Source: Rhizobium albus
Lineage (GTDB): Bacteria; Pseudomonadota; Alphaproteobacteria; Rhizobiales; Rhizobiaceae
DNA: 64,000 nucleotides
Assembly (NCBI GenBank): GCA_030160035.1
Contig: BSNO01000003.1
Coordinates: 992,001 to 1,056,000, forward strand
Direction of reading: 5' to 3'
Part shown: positions 34,668 to 43,509 of the stretch, piece by piece
Layout of the letters: each line of letters opens with the position of its first letter
How positions within the stretch are numbered: position 1 is the stretch's first letter
Translations under genes and position numbers: made by a program
The notes under the pieces: generated by a model
What the model saw: the letters and a program-made list of their open reading frames with translations, nothing else
Told to the model about the DNA's origin: nothing
Databases searched by the model: none

Positions 34668-36218
34668 ATGAGTACCGGCCGGACTGGAAAGGGCGGTATC
34701 GTCATCATCGGCGGCGGCCTCGCCGGGCTTTTTTGCGCTCTGAAGCTGAGCCCGCTTCCGGTGACGGTGCTGGCAGCGGCACCGATCGGCGAGGGGGCAT
34801 CGTCCGCCTGGGCGCAGGGCGGCATCGCCGCTGCCGTCAGCGACGAGGACAGTGCCGAGGAGCATCTGGCTGATACGATCGCCGCCGGTGCCGGCATCGT
34901 CGATATCGACATGGCGCGTTTGATGGTGCGGGAGGGACCGGAGCGGGTGCACGACCTGCTCGCCTATGGCGTGCCATTCGATCGCGATCTGGAAGGGCGG
35001 CTCGCACTTTCCCGCGAGGCGGCCCACTCCCAGCGCAGGATCGTGCGCGTCGGTGGCGACATGGCGGGCCGGGCGATTATGGAGGCGCTTGTCGCTGCGG
35101 TCAGGCGCACCCCGTCGATCACCGTGATCGAGAACCTTCAGGCCGAGCGCCTTCTCGTGGAAGACGGCGCCGTCTGCGGGGTGGTTGCCCGTACCGATCG
35201 CCGGCATGGTGCGCGGCTGCGGTTTTCGGCGAGCGCTGTTGCCATCTGCACCGGCGGCATCGGCCATCTCTATCGGCTCACCACCAATCCTTCGGAAGCC
35301 TCTGGAACCGGCACCGGCATGGCGGCACGCGCAGGCGCGGTCATCGCCGATGCCGAATTCGTGCAGTTTCACCCGACCGCGCTCGATGTCGGCCGTGATC
35401 CCGCACCGCTTGCGACCGAAGCTTTGCGCGGCGATGGCGCGACGCTGATCAACCGTACCGGCGACCGGTTCATGCAGGCGATCCACCCGGAAGCCGAGCT
35501 TGCCCCGCGCGATATCGTCGCCCGCGGCATCTTCGCCGAAATCCAGGCGGGCAGGGGTGCCTTTCTGGATTGCCGGCAGGCGATCGGTGATCATTTTCCT
35601 CAGATGTTTCCGACGGTCTATCGGCACTGCATGGAGGCCGGCATCGATCCAGTGACGGCGCCCATTCCAGTCGCGCCAGCCGCCCACTACCACATGGGCG
35701 GCATCTGGACCGATGCGGATGGTCGCACGTCTCTGAAAGGTCTTTACGCGGCCGGCGAAGCCGCCTGCACCGGTGTGCATGGGGCCAATCGGCTGGCCTC
35801 GAACTCGCTTCTGGAAGCGGTGGTCTTCGCAGCGCGGATTGCCCAGGCCATCGCGTCCGGCAATGCAGGGGGCGCCCTGTCCGTACCGATCGTGCAAGAG
35901 GGGGCGTCGGCAGACGACCACGAAGCCGATCGGCGGATCATGGCCGATCTCCGCGACATCATGAACCGCAATGTCGGCGTGCTGCGCGATCGCGCGGGTC
36001 TGACGGATGCGCTGAGAGCCATGGCTACGATGCGCGGCGGTGACAGCATCGAAAACAGCCTGGCGGTCGCACGTCTGGTCACGCTCGGCGCGCTGTTGCG
36101 CGAGGAAAGTCGCGGCGGACACTTCCGGAGCGGTTGGCCGGCCGAGGAGCAGGCGTTCGAACGGCGCAGCGCGCTGAAACTCGCTGAAGCCGAAACAATG
36201 ATCGCGGATATCATCTGA
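34668..36218 (+). CDS. nadB: L-aspartate oxidase
   Basis: 516 residues. FAD enzyme that oxidises aspartate to iminoaspartate for NadA. The FAD-binding motif [10 protein letters not shown] (about 11-20), [28 protein letters not shown] and the C-terminal [27 protein letters not shown] are all present. GGAAG lies about 9 bases upstream of the ATG. nadC follows after 12 bases, forming an operon. Confidence 0.96.
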   Translation: MSTGRTGKGGIVIIGGGLAGLFCALKLSPLPVTVLAAAPIGEGASSAWAQGGIAAAVSDEDSAEEHLADTIAAGAGIVDIDMARLMVREGPERVHDLLAYGVPFDRDLEGRLALSREAAHSQRRIVRVGGDMAGRAIMEALVAAVRRTPSITVIENLQAERLLVEDGAVCGVVARTDRRHGARLRFSASAVAICTGGIGHLYRLTTNPSEASGTGTGMAARAGAVIADAEFVQFHPTALDVGRDPAPLATEALRGDGATLINRTGDRFMQAIHPEAELAPRDIVARGIFAEIQAGRGAFLDCRQAIGDHFPQMFPTVYRHCMEAGIDPVTAPIPVAPAAHYHMGGIWTDADGRTSLKGLYAAGEAACTGVHGANRLASNSLLEAVVFAARIAQAIASGNAGGALSVPIVQEGASADDHEADRRIMADLRDIMNRNVGVLRDRAGLTDALRAMATMRGGDSIENSLAVARLVTLGALLREESRGGHFRSGWPAEEQAFERRSALKLAEAETMIADII

Positions 36219-36230
36219 AGGACGAGACCC

Positions 36231-37109
36231 ATGACCGACAGACCCTACAGGCCCGAATTGCCCGGTCTCCTGATCGAGGATGCGGTTCGCGCCGCTCTGC
36301 AGGAAGATCTCGGCCGCGCCGGTGATCTGACGACCGCAGCGACCATCGCGCCTGACAGAGAGGCGACTGCCACCTTCAACGCGCGGGATGGCGGCGTGAT
36401 CTGCGGCCTGCCCATGGCAAAGGCGGCATTTCGGCTGATGGACCCGGACATCTCGTTCGAGCAGCTCGCCCATGACGGCGATCGGGTCGCGCCGGGTACG
36501 GCCATCGCCCGCGTGTCGGGCAAGGCGCGCGCCATCCTGTCGGCCGAACGTACGGCGCTCAACTATCTGATGCACCTCTCGGGCATCGCGACGGCGACAG
36601 CGATCTATGTCGATGCCATCGAGGGCTCTGCTGCGCGGGTCTGCTGCACGCGCAAGACCGTTCCGGGCCTTCGGGCTTTCCAGAAATACGCCGTGCGCTG
36701 TGGCGGCGGCGCCAACCACCGCTTCGGGCTCGATGATGCCGTTCTCATCAAGGACAACCACATCGCCGTTGCCGGCGGTCTGACGGCCGCGATCGAGCGC
36801 GCCCGCTCCTACGTAGGGCACTTGGTCTGCATCGAGATAGAGGTAGACACACTTGATCAGCTCGCCGAAGCGCTGACGGCCGGGGCGGATGTGATTCTGC
36901 TCGATAACATGGGCCCACAAGCCCTTGAAAAAGCTGTGCGGATGAAGAATGAGACACGTCCGTCCACCCGTCTCGAAGCTTCAGGCGGAATCAGCATCGA
37001 GACGATCGCTGCCATCGCTGCGACGGGCGTCGACCTCATCTCGACATCGAAGATCACGATGGCCGCGGCTCCGCTCGACATCGGCCTCGATATCCAGATC
37101 GGTGTCTGA
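36231..37109 (+). CDS. nadC: Nicotinate-nucleotide pyrophosphorylase (carboxylating)
   Basis: 292 residues. Quinolinate phosphoribosyltransferase, the last step of the de novo branch encoded here. Motifs [29 protein letters not shown] (Arg/Lys/His contacts), [10 protein letters not shown] and EASGGIS are characteristic. It shares an operon with nadB. Confidence 0.96.
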   Translation: MTDRPYRPELPGLLIEDAVRAALQEDLGRAGDLTTAATIAPDREATATFNARDGGVICGLPMAKAAFRLMDPDISFEQLAHDGDRVAPGTAIARVSGKARAILSAERTALNYLMHLSGIATATAIYVDAIEGSAARVCCTRKTVPGLRAFQKYAVRCGGGANHRFGLDDAVLIKDNHIAVAGGLTAAIERARSYVGHLVCIEIEVDTLDQLAEALTAGADVILLDNMGPQALEKAVRMKNETRPSTRLEASGGISIETIAAIAATGVDLISTSKITMAAAPLDIGLDIQIGV

Positions 37110-37149
37110 CTTCTCAGAAGACCGGCGATCAAGCCGCCGGAAAGATTCA

Positions 37150-37181
37150 CAAAAAAAGCCGCCGGCGATAAAGCCGGCGGC
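37150..37181 (-). terminator. Rho-independent terminator of the DUF4394 gene
   Basis: On the minus strand GCCGCCGGC and GCCGGCGGC (37158-37181) form a perfect 9-bp stem with a 6-base loop, followed by seven T (37151-37157). The stem may also serve nadC on the other strand, but there is no T tract there. Confidence 0.85.
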
Positions 37182-37213
37182 AAGTTGACCCGTCCACGGG
37201 GAGACTTCGGGTA

Positions 37214-38005
37214 TTACATGGCTTCCGGCAGAACCGTCAGGTCACGCAGATCGCCATCGACGCCGGTAATCGCACCGGCTTCAGTGGCGGCACCGGTTTC
37301 CAGATCGACCGTGTAGAGCGTGCCACCGGTTGCGAGCCAGGCGGTGTTCGTGCCGTCTTCGGTGGTCTGGACGTCGAAGGCGAAGGTGTCGCCTGCGCTT
37401 TCGATGCCGAGCTTGCCGATGGCTGCGAGCGTGCCGTCATTCGGCGATGTCTGCTGGATCAGCGCACCAATCGTGGCGTCGATGTCGTACATGGCGGTCG
37501 ATTCGGCAGTGCCGAACGAATTGATGTAGGCAGCAGCCACGATGTTCGGCGCTTCGCCGGCATGCATGTCGCTGTCTTCGAACGCCAGTTCGCCATCGAC
37601 CGTCACTTCGCCCGTGTCGATGTTGACGCGGTAGTTGGTGGTACCCGTCATGTAGCGCAGACGGTCGGCCATCGGGTTGAAGTCGACGACGACCGGTGCG
37701 TCACCGATTTCGAGCGGCGTGTTCATCGTGGAAAGCTCGGTCGCTTCACCGGTTTCCAGATCGATCGTCACGACAACGCTTTCAGGCGTAACGCCGACGA
37801 TTGTGCTGTTGGCCGGGCGGTAGTCGATGCCGACCAGCGAATCGACGCCGGTGACGTCCATCGTCTCGGAGACTTCCAGCGTTTCGCTGTCGAAGAGGAC
37901 CAGCGTCTTATCGCCGGTGAGGCCGAGCACAGGGGCTGCGAAGCCGGTTGCGCCGGTGAGAAGAAGAACTGTCGAAGCTGCAAGTGCTGTCTTGAAACCC
38001 TGCAT
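37214..38005 (-). CDS. Secreted DUF4394 protein
   Basis: 263 residues from ATG 38005 with GGGAG about 10 bases upstream. A signal peptide (MQGFKTALAASTVLLLTGATGFAAP) leads to a repeat-like beta domain (LGLTGDKTLVLFDSETLEVSET, LVGIDYRPANSTIVGVTPE, YMTGTTNYRVNIDTGEVTVDG) in the pattern of DUF4394, a predicted propeller-like fold of unknown function. The mature protein is acidic with almost no Cys. It is divergent from the ECF sigma gene, the usual arrangement for a target of that sigma factor. Confidence 0.85.
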   Translation of the reverse strand: MQGFKTALAASTVLLLTGATGFAAPVLGLTGDKTLVLFDSETLEVSETMDVTGVDSLVGIDYRPANSTIVGVTPESVVVTIDLETGEATELSTMNTPLEIGDAPVVVDFNPMADRLRYMTGTTNYRVNIDTGEVTVDGELAFEDSDMHAGEAPNIVAAAYINSFGTAESTAMYDIDATIGALIQQTSPNDGTLAAIGKLGIESAGDTFAFDVQTTEDGTNTAWLATGGTLYTVDLETGAATEAGAITGVDGDLRDLTVLPEAM

Positions 38006-38062
38006 GGTCGTGAACTCCCGTTGTTGGTTGCGAAGAGGCGGAGACGCCCCGTTCATGGTCCA

Positions 38063-38140
38063 GACACGGGGGCAGGCTGTTTGGATGCACCCGGCGCAAT
38101 TTTTATTTTTTGCATCCGTTTGTCGCACCCGCGGGTATCG
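38063..38140. promoter_or_regulatory. Divergent promoter region with a shared -35-like heptamer, likely ECF sigma autoregulation
   Basis: TGCATCC occurs on the minus strand at 38083-38089 facing DUF4394 and on the plus strand at 38111-38117 facing the sigma gene. Minus: TGCATCC-N15-GTGTC. Plus: TGCATCC-N17-GTATC. The two copies form an inverted repeat around an AT-rich centre (TTTTTATTTTT). A shared recognition element for the adjacent ECF sigma factor is the simplest reading. Confidence 0.5.
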
Positions 38141-38172
38141 GAAGGGCACACTGCTTTACGAGAGGCATTTCG

Positions 38173-38787
38173 ATGTGGCACTTGATGGTTGCGCCGGACA
38201 GCGTGACAGGGATCGGGTTTGGGAAAAGCCGTGCAGGTAGCAACGTGACATTGAACCATGCCGAGGCCTTGGCAGGCTGCGCGCGTGGCGATCGCCAGGC
38301 CTTGAAGAGCCTCTTCGACACCGAAGCGGGGCGGCTTGTTGCCGTTGCGCAGCGCATCGTTCGCCGGCGTGATCTTGCCGAAGAGATCGTCCAGGAAGCC
38401 TTCATTCAGATCTGGCGCAAGGCGCACCAGTATTCGCCCGATCGCGGATCGGCGCGCGGGTGGATCTATGCGGTGGTGCGCAACCGCGCGCTTAATGTCC
38501 TGCGTGACGGCGGCCGCGAGGAACTGGCGGAAGAAACCGATCTCGACACGCTGCGCGAAACCGCGACCGTTCATGCGGCCGACGACGTGCTCTCGCGGCT
38601 CGACCAGGAAAGCCGCCTGCGCCAATGTCTCGAGGCGCTGGATGAGCAGAAGCGCCGCAGCATCCTGATGGCGTATATCTCCGGCTACACCCACGGCGAA
38701 ATCGCGGGGCGGCTCGGGGTCCCGCTTGGAACCGCCAAGGCGTGGGTGCGCCGTGGCCTCACCACGCTGCGGGGGTGCATGGAATGA
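38173..38787 (+). CDS. ECF-type RNA polymerase sigma factor
   Basis: 204 residues from ATG 38173 (AGAGG 7 bases upstream); a GTG at 38245 with AGGT 6 bases upstream would give 180 residues and matches typical ECF N-termini (VTLNHAEALAGCARGDRQALKSLFD). Region 2 (RIVRRRDLAEEIVQEAFIQIWRKA) and region 4 (LRQCLEALDEQKRRSILMAYISGYTHGEIAGRLGVPLGTAKAWVRRGL) are clear. It is coupled by ATGA overlap to the anti-sigma gene and divergent from DUF4394, its probable target. Confidence 0.92.
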   Translation: MWHLMVAPDSVTGIGFGKSRAGSNVTLNHAEALAGCARGDRQALKSLFDTEAGRLVAVAQRIVRRRDLAEEIVQEAFIQIWRKAHQYSPDRGSARGWIYAVVRNRALNVLRDGGREELAEETDLDTLRETATVHAADDVLSRLDQESRLRQCLEALDEQKRRSILMAYISGYTHGEIAGRLGVPLGTAKAWVRRGLTTLRGCME

Positions 38788-39506
38788 CCAGCACGCCTCT
38801 CAGCCCAAGCGTTGACGACCGGGCCGAAGACTATGTGCTCGGTCTGCTCGATGCGCGTGAAGAAGCCGCCGTCGAGGACGACATTGAGCGCGATCCGGAA
38901 TTGCGCGCCGCAGTTGCGAGGGCGCGCGACCGCTTCCACGAACTTGATCTTGCCGCTCAACCCGTCGCGGTCACACCAGGCCTGTGGCAGCGCATCGAGA
39001 GCGCGCTGCCGACAACCGGGTCGAGCGCGCCGACCATCACGGCCGCCCCGGCACGGGCCGCAAACGACAATGCGGTGCGACGCTGGCGCATTGCTGCACT
39101 CTCAGGCATGGCGGCGGCCGGCATCCTTGCCGCGGCGCTTCTCGTGACACCATCGCAGCAGCCGCAGGCGCAGGTGGTCGCGGTGCTGATCGACGATGCG
39201 GGCGAACCGCTTGCAATCGTCGAGGATTACGGCGATCGCACAAGCCGGGTCACGCCGCTTGCCGAAATCGCCGTTCCGGCAGACCGTACGATGCAGGTCT
39301 GGACATTGCCGAACGAAGATCTCGGCCCTGTGTCGCTGGGCCTTATCGACCAGTCGGAAACGACTTTGCTGGATAACGGTCCGTCATTGCCGCTGCCGCA
39401 GCCGGAACAGCTCTACGAGATCACGATCGAGCAGGAGGGCGGCTCGCCGACGGGACGGCCAACCGGACCGATCGTCGGCAAAGGCTTTGCCAAGCGGCCG
39501 CTATAA
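38784..39506 (+). CDS. Membrane anti-sigma factor (RskA-type)
   Basis: 240 residues. The ATG overlaps the sigma stop. The N-terminal anti-sigma domain has DRAEDYVLGLLDAREEAAVEDDIERDPELRAAVARAR, one membrane span lies near about 105-125 (IAALSGMAAAGILAAALLV), and the periplasmic C-terminal RskA domain is typical (MQVWTLPNEDLGPVSLGLI). No zinc-binding HxxxCxxC motif is visible. It should hold the sigma factor at the membrane until an envelope signal releases it. Confidence 0.9.
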   Translation: MTSTPLSPSVDDRAEDYVLGLLDAREEAAVEDDIERDPELRAAVARARDRFHELDLAAQPVAVTPGLWQRIESALPTTGSSAPTITAAPARAANDNAVRRWRIAALSGMAAAGILAAALLVTPSQQPQAQVVAVLIDDAGEPLAIVEDYGDRTSRVTPLAEIAVPADRTMQVWTLPNEDLGPVSLGLIDQSETTLLDNGPSLPLPQPEQLYEITIEQEGGSPTGRPTGPIVGKGFAKRPL

Positions 39507-39525
39507 AGCGTTTCCAAATGCATGA

Positions 39526-40500
39526 TCAGCCCCGGCCGCCGAGCTTGAGGCCGGGCGCTGGCCGCTCGTCCAGGATCTTGCGCCGGAAACGGTAGAGCGC
39601 GGCTGGCCGGCCTCCGGTGCGGGCACTGGTTTCACCTGTCGGTTCCACCAGTTCCGCGCCTTCGACCAGGCGGCGGAAATTTTGCTTGTGCAGATGCCGC
39701 CCGGCAATGGCTTCCACCGTCGCCTGCAGCTCCGTCAGCGTGAAGCGCTCCGGCATCAGTTCGAACACGACCGGCCGATACTTGATCTTGCTGCGCAACC
39801 GCGACGCGGCCGTTGCCAGCACGCGGCGGTGGTCGAACCGCATCTGGACGCCGAGTGGCTGGTCGAGACCCGTCGACGCGACCCGCCCGTCCGTCACCGC
39901 TTCTTCGAGAAGGCCGGCTTCATAGAGCAGCTCGTAGCGCTCCAGCACGCGCTCCTCGTCCCAGGGAAAATCGTCGAGGCCGAAAGCGAGGCGCAGGCGG
40001 GAGTGCTTGCCCGGCAGGCGCGCTGATCGGCTCTCGGCCTGCGGAGCACCCGCCCAGGCAATCAGCCGCGGCAGGATCAGCGCGTCCAGCATCTTCGGTC
40101 GACCCTGGCGCCAGTCTTCCCAGGGCAGGAAGCGATAGATGCCGTGCCAGCCTTCGCCGTCATCGGCCGGGTCGTCCTCGGTCGAACGGGTCAGCGCCAG
40201 ATAGCCGACGGAGACGATGTGAGGGCCGGTATCCGCCTCCTGCTTGTGCCGGCCACGATCGCCGAACGTGTAGAGCTGCTCGACATAGCCGAGCGACAGG
40301 CCCGTTTGCGCGCTTACATAAGCACGCAGGCCCATTTCCAGCGTCCGGTGCTGACGCGGGTCGAAAGGCCCGAGCGGCAGGGAGGCGAGGGCCGCTCGGT
40401 CGGAGACAGTGAGAACGCGCGGCTCGGATCCGGCGACGGTGATGATGGCCGCTGTCAATCCGATCTCGATGGCCGTCAGCCCGGCACCTTCGCCGCTCAT
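39526..40500 (-). CDS. nadQ: NadQ-like (COG4111) regulator: NUDIX-like domain plus winged helix
   Basis: 324 residues. The N-terminal part (about 1-170) resembles a NUDIX domain without the catalytic box (IEIGLTAAIITVAGSEPRVL, LEMGLRAYVSAQTGLSLGYVEQLYTFGDRGR, VSVGYLALTR). The C-terminus is a winged helix (about 245-315) with MPERFTLTELQATVEAIAGRHLHKQNFRRLVE and GGRPAALYRFR, the pattern of NrtR/NadQ transcription factors. In alphaproteobacteria this family represses NAD synthesis; the palindrome before nadA at 32834 is its likely site. The gene starts a minus-strand unit overlapping the phosphatase gene. Confidence 0.8.
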   Translation of the reverse strand: MSGEGAGLTAIEIGLTAAIITVAGSEPRVLTVSDRAALASLPLGPFDPRQHRTLEMGLRAYVSAQTGLSLGYVEQLYTFGDRGRHKQEADTGPHIVSVGYLALTRSTEDDPADDGEGWHGIYRFLPWEDWRQGRPKMLDALILPRLIAWAGAPQAESRSARLPGKHSRLRLAFGLDDFPWDEERVLERYELLYEAGLLEEAVTDGRVASTGLDQPLGVQMRFDHRRVLATAASRLRSKIKYRPVVFELMPERFTLTELQATVEAIAGRHLHKQNFRRLVEGAELVEPTGETSARTGGRPAALYRFRRKILDERPAPGLKLGGRG

Positions 40501-41030
40501 GCCGGCGCACTGCGTTCAAGTTGAAGCGGAAAAACGAAGGGAATGCCTTGCGCCGTGTCGGCGCCACGGCCGATCGACTTCACGGCCCGCACGAGGGCGC
40601 CGTTGCGGCCAAGAAGCGCGTCGCCGATCTCGATCAGTCGCGGGTTCGGTGTTGCGAACGGCGCCGCCCGGCGCAGCGCCTGCGCCAGTTCCGCGTCATC
40701 GAGATCCGGGTCGAGCGATAGCGCCGCAATCAGCGCGGCGGCGGGTGAACGCGACACGCCCATCCAGCAATGGATGAGAAGAGGCTGCGTTTGATCCCAA
40801 GCACGCACGAAATCGACGAGCTGGCGCACATGGCTTTCCTGCGCAAGAACCAGTCCATCGATGGCAACGGCAATGTCGTTCAGCCCGAGCTGCAGATGAT
40901 TGTCCGCCGCAATCAAGCCGGGGCGGTGCAGCGCCTGATGCTCCGCGAGAAGGCTGACCAGTGCGCCGGCACGGTGGCGAACGGCCGTTTCGGCAACCCT
41001 GTTCAGCGGACAGACCACCAGAAACGGCAT
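40497..41030 (-). CDS. Protein-tyrosine-phosphatase-like protein
   Basis: 177 residues from ATG 41030, with GGAGG about 9 bases upstream; a longer frame is out of register with any ribosome site. The signature HCWMGVSRSPAAAL is a CX5R active-site loop (HCxxGxSRS) typical of dual-specificity or tyrosine phosphatases, with the acid loop presumably near DWDQ/AWDQTQP. The substrate is unknown. It overlaps nadQ downstream by 4 bases and follows the HD hydrolase stop closely, so it belongs to one operon. Confidence 0.85.
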   Translation of the reverse strand: MPFLVVCPLNRVAETAVRHRAGALVSLLAEHQALHRPGLIAADNHLQLGLNDIAVAIDGLVLAQESHVRQLVDFVRAWDQTQPLLIHCWMGVSRSPAAALIAALSLDPDLDDAELAQALRRAAPFATPNPRLIEIGDALLGRNGALVRAVKSIGRGADTAQGIPFVFPLQLERSAPA

Positions 41031-41031
41031 C

Positions 41032-41646
41032 TCAACCGGCCTCCGCCCGACGCGCGGCTTCAGCCACCGCGAACCGTTCGAGAAAGAGCGTCTGCGCGTC
41101 TTCCGTCGCCAGCGGCTCGATCGACAGCATATCTGGCGAAACACCGCGCGGCGTGCCGAAATAGAGACGCGCCTCTCTTTCGCTGAAGCCGGCAAGCCGC
41201 GTCGCCTCGAAATAGGCCGCAATGGTATCGGCCCGCTTGATCATGGCCTTGGTCGCCGCGGACGGCACCGAGGGCAAAGAGAATCTGAGGTGAATCGCGC
41301 TCTGAAGACGGGCTTCTATCTCCTTGTAATGGCCGCCAAGAACCGCCTTGAAGGGCGAGATCATGTCGCCGATCACATATTCAGGTGCATCGTGGAGAAG
41401 CACCAGCATCCGCGTGGCCGGATCGAGCGTGAGATTGATGCGCGTGGCGATCTCCTCGACCAGCACCGCGTGCTGCGCCACCGAAAACGCATGCCGCCCG
41501 ATCGTCTGTCCGTTCCAGCGCGCAACGCGCGCCAGACCATGGGCGATGTCGGAGATCTCGATATCGAGCGGAGAGGGGTCGATCAGATCCAGCCGGCGGC
41601 CGGAGAGCATGCGTTGCCAGGCCCGGCCGTCGCGGCGCGCGTTCAC
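41032..41646 (-). CDS. HD-domain hydrolase (YfbR-like)
   Basis: 204 residues from a GTG at 41646 (GAGG about 10 bases upstream); an ATG at 41610 would give 192. The HD metal site is seen as HAFSVAQHAVLVEEIA, LVLLHDAPEYVIGDM and later Asp in KRADTIAAYFEA, resembling 5'-deoxynucleotidase/YfbR proteins. It probably hydrolyses a phosphomonoester, possibly a nucleotide. It sits between the phosphatase and ygfZ in one minus-strand unit. Confidence 0.85.
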   Translation of the reverse strand: MNARRDGRAWQRMLSGRRLDLIDPSPLDIEISDIAHGLARVARWNGQTIGRHAFSVAQHAVLVEEIATRINLTLDPATRMLVLLHDAPEYVIGDMISPFKAVLGGHYKEIEARLQSAIHLRFSLPSVPSAATKAMIKRADTIAAYFEATRLAGFSEREARLYFGTPRGVSPDMLSIEPLATEDAQTLFLERFAVAEAARRAEAG

Positions 41647-41651
41647 AGGCG

Positions 41652-42503
41652 TTACGCCTCGCTCGCCTGCAGGTCGGTTGGAAAGCTGAGGCCGGTCCAG
41701 TCTGCCAGGCGGATGTCGACCGGCTGGTCGCCTGCGTGAATCGCCTTGCCAGCGGCAATCGCAGCCCCGGCCTTGTCGATGCGCACGATCGCAAGCCCCT
41801 CGCTGCCGGAACGGCTGCCAAGCGTGCCGATCGAGCGGTTGTCGACGGTGATGTCGATATCGCCCGTCGGCAGATCCTGCGACCCCGAAACCAGCACCAG
41901 CCGCCGACGCGCAGTCGCCCGGTGCTGCATGCGCGAGACGACTTCCTGGCCGACAAAGCAGCCCTTCTTGAAGGAAACCCCGCCATTGCGGTCCATCAGC
42001 ACGTCGTGCGGGAAAGCATCGGAGGGCGGAAAGTCGGCGCCGAGCTCCGCGACGCAATTGGCGATGCGAAGCTTCACGTAATCTTCCGCCGACCCGGTCA
42101 CCCGCTCGTGCCGTGGCGCGTAAAGGCGATAGACCGTCTCTGTGCTTCGAAAGCGTGTATCGCGCAGCGCACCTCCCGGCCGCTCTTCCTGCCAGATCGC
42201 CGTGACGTGCAGGTCGTCCGCGCGCGCCATCTCGAGCTTGGCGCGCAGCCGGTAAAGCGTCATGCGGCGGACGAAATCGTCGGCGTAGGCGGCATCGATA
42301 TCGATCAGGAAGCCGGTATCCGCGTCGCGGGCGATCACGAAATCGAACATGATCTTGCCTTGCGGCGTCAAGAGCGCGCCCGCTACGGCATCGCCGGCGG
42401 CAAGCCCATCGAGATCAGGCGTCAGGACGTCCTGAAGAAGCCGCTGGGCATCCGGTCCGATAAAGCGAAGAACGGCGCGATCTTCCAGGGTGACGATCGG
42501 CAT
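41652..42503 (-). CDS. ygfZ: Folate-binding protein YgfZ (Fe-S cluster repair/maintenance)
   Basis: 283 residues. The GcvT-like fold with the signature motif KKGCFVGQEVVSRMQHR (K-G-C-x-x-G-Q-E, about 180-196). YgfZ binds tetrahydrofolate and helps maintain certain Fe-S proteins. It is first of the ygfZ-HD-phosphatase-nadQ unit; five bases separate it from the HD gene. The presence of nadA, an Fe-S enzyme, under NadQ elsewhere in the window is suggestive, not proof of a link. Confidence 0.9.
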   Translation of the reverse strand: MPIVTLEDRAVLRFIGPDAQRLLQDVLTPDLDGLAAGDAVAGALLTPQGKIMFDFVIARDADTGFLIDIDAAYADDFVRRMTLYRLRAKLEMARADDLHVTAIWQEERPGGALRDTRFRSTETVYRLYAPRHERVTGSAEDYVKLRIANCVAELGADFPPSDAFPHDVLMDRNGGVSFKKGCFVGQEVVSRMQHRATARRRLVLVSGSQDLPTGDIDITVDNRSIGTLGSRSGSEGLAIVRIDKAGAAIAAGKAIHAGDQPVDIRLADWTGLSFPTDLQASEA

Positions 42504-42605
42504 GAGGGCGGAGCTCCCGTCAAAATCTCTTGGCGCTCGGCACAGGTAGCGTTCGGTCAGCGGCCCCGCAAGGGTGACAGAGTAGCGGTCTAAGAAGGCC
42601 GAGTT

Positions 42606-42875
42606 CTACTGCAGCGCGCGATCGGGGGAAAATTCACCCGCCAGCAGTCGCTCCTTGAGGTCTGCAAGAAGTTCGTCGGCACCTTCTTCGCCGTAGAGGC
42701 GGACAGTCTCGCGCATCGCGGTCGCCAAAGCCGCATCGACGAGAATTTCAGGCTCGATGCCGTCGGCCACGCCATCGGCCCAGGCATCGTTCTGGTGTTC
42801 GAGCGCGACCTGCATCTTTTCATGCACGATCATCTCGTCAATCTCGTTCAGGCGATGTTCGGTGGCGATGGCCAT
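42606..42875 (-). CDS. Conserved 89-residue protein of unknown function
   Basis: Begins MAIATEHRLNEIDEMIVHEKMQ and is almost entirely helical and acidic (LVDAALATAMRETVRLYGEEGADELLADLKERLLAGEF). There is no signal peptide or membrane segment. I do not recognise a named domain. Probably a small soluble cytoplasmic protein, seemingly in its own transcription unit. A near-CtrA box (TTAA-N7-CTAA, 42955-42969) lies 80 bases upstream. Confidence 0.72.
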   Translation of the reverse strand: MAIATEHRLNEIDEMIVHEKMQVALEHQNDAWADGVADGIEPEILVDAALATAMRETVRLYGEEGADELLADLKERLLAGEFSPDRALQ

Positions 42876-42965
42876 GGGCGAGAATCCATATTTCCGTTTC
42901 GTTAAGCTCTAGCACGCCGCTTCCCAAAACGGGACGCCTCGCTGCCAAAAGAGGTTAACAAGGCC

Positions 42966-43496
42966 CTAATTCCCGAACCTTGCGATGATTTCAGACGCCA
43001 GTGTTGCGCCTTCGCTACGGTATCTGGCCCGTGCTGCTTCCGCCGATGGCGTGCACCGCGTGTAGACCGACGCAAAACTGCGGTAGCCGCGATTGAACGC
43101 TGCCGTCAGCCGCGCGCTTCTGGCTGCTTCGGGCGCTTCCGCGGCAATCAGCTGCTCCATGAGGTCGCGCCAGTCGGACACGTCGCTCGATGAGGCAGCC
43201 TCCTGGCCGTCGTCGGCGTCGCTCGCAGGCTCGGTCCGGCACAGCGTCTGCAGGTAGTGCACAGACCCGACGATCTCCGAAAGCCTGATCAGCCGGTCGT
43301 CATAGGGCACTTCGGGTGGCGCCGCTGGTTGTGGGGTGGTCGTCGATTCGTCTGTGCTTTCCATCGCGTCCGGAGCCGCCGGCTCCTGCGCAGCGCCGGG
43401 CTCGATCACAGGCAACGAGAGCAAGACCGCGAGCAGGAGGGCAACGAGCGAAGGATGCAGCAAGCGAATCGTTTTTCCTGTCCCTGTCAGTGTCAT
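42966..43496 (-). CDS. TIGR02301-family secreted protein
   Basis: 176 residues. A signal peptide or anchor (LLHPSLVALLLAVLLSLPVIEPGAA) is followed by a Thr/Ala/Pro-rich linker and the conserved core PYDDRLIRLSEIVGSVHYLQTLC, WRDLMEQLIAAEAP, RLTAAFNRGYRSFASVYTRCTPSAE and LASEIIARFGN, the TIGR02301 pattern of unknown function in Hyphomicrobiales. Two Cys may form a disulfide in the periplasm. It lies 13 bases after the NUDIX gene. Confidence 0.85.
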   Translation of the reverse strand: MTLTGTGKTIRLLHPSLVALLLAVLLSLPVIEPGAAQEPAAPDAMESTDESTTTPQPAAPPEVPYDDRLIRLSEIVGSVHYLQTLCRTEPASDADDGQEAASSSDVSDWRDLMEQLIAAEAPEAARSARLTAAFNRGYRSFASVYTRCTPSAEAARARYRSEGATLASEIIARFGN

Positions 43497-43509
43497 GGGT
43501 GGAGGGCTA

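Noticed and set aside
34608-36920. 770-codon open frame antisense to nadB and nadC
   Set aside because: Same effect of high GC third positions; no domain motifs and it crosses two genuine genes.
42955-42969. TTAA-N7-CTAA as a CtrA box before the 89-residue gene
   Set aside because: Only 7 of 8 positions match and it overlaps the end of the neighbouring gene; kept as a note, not a call.
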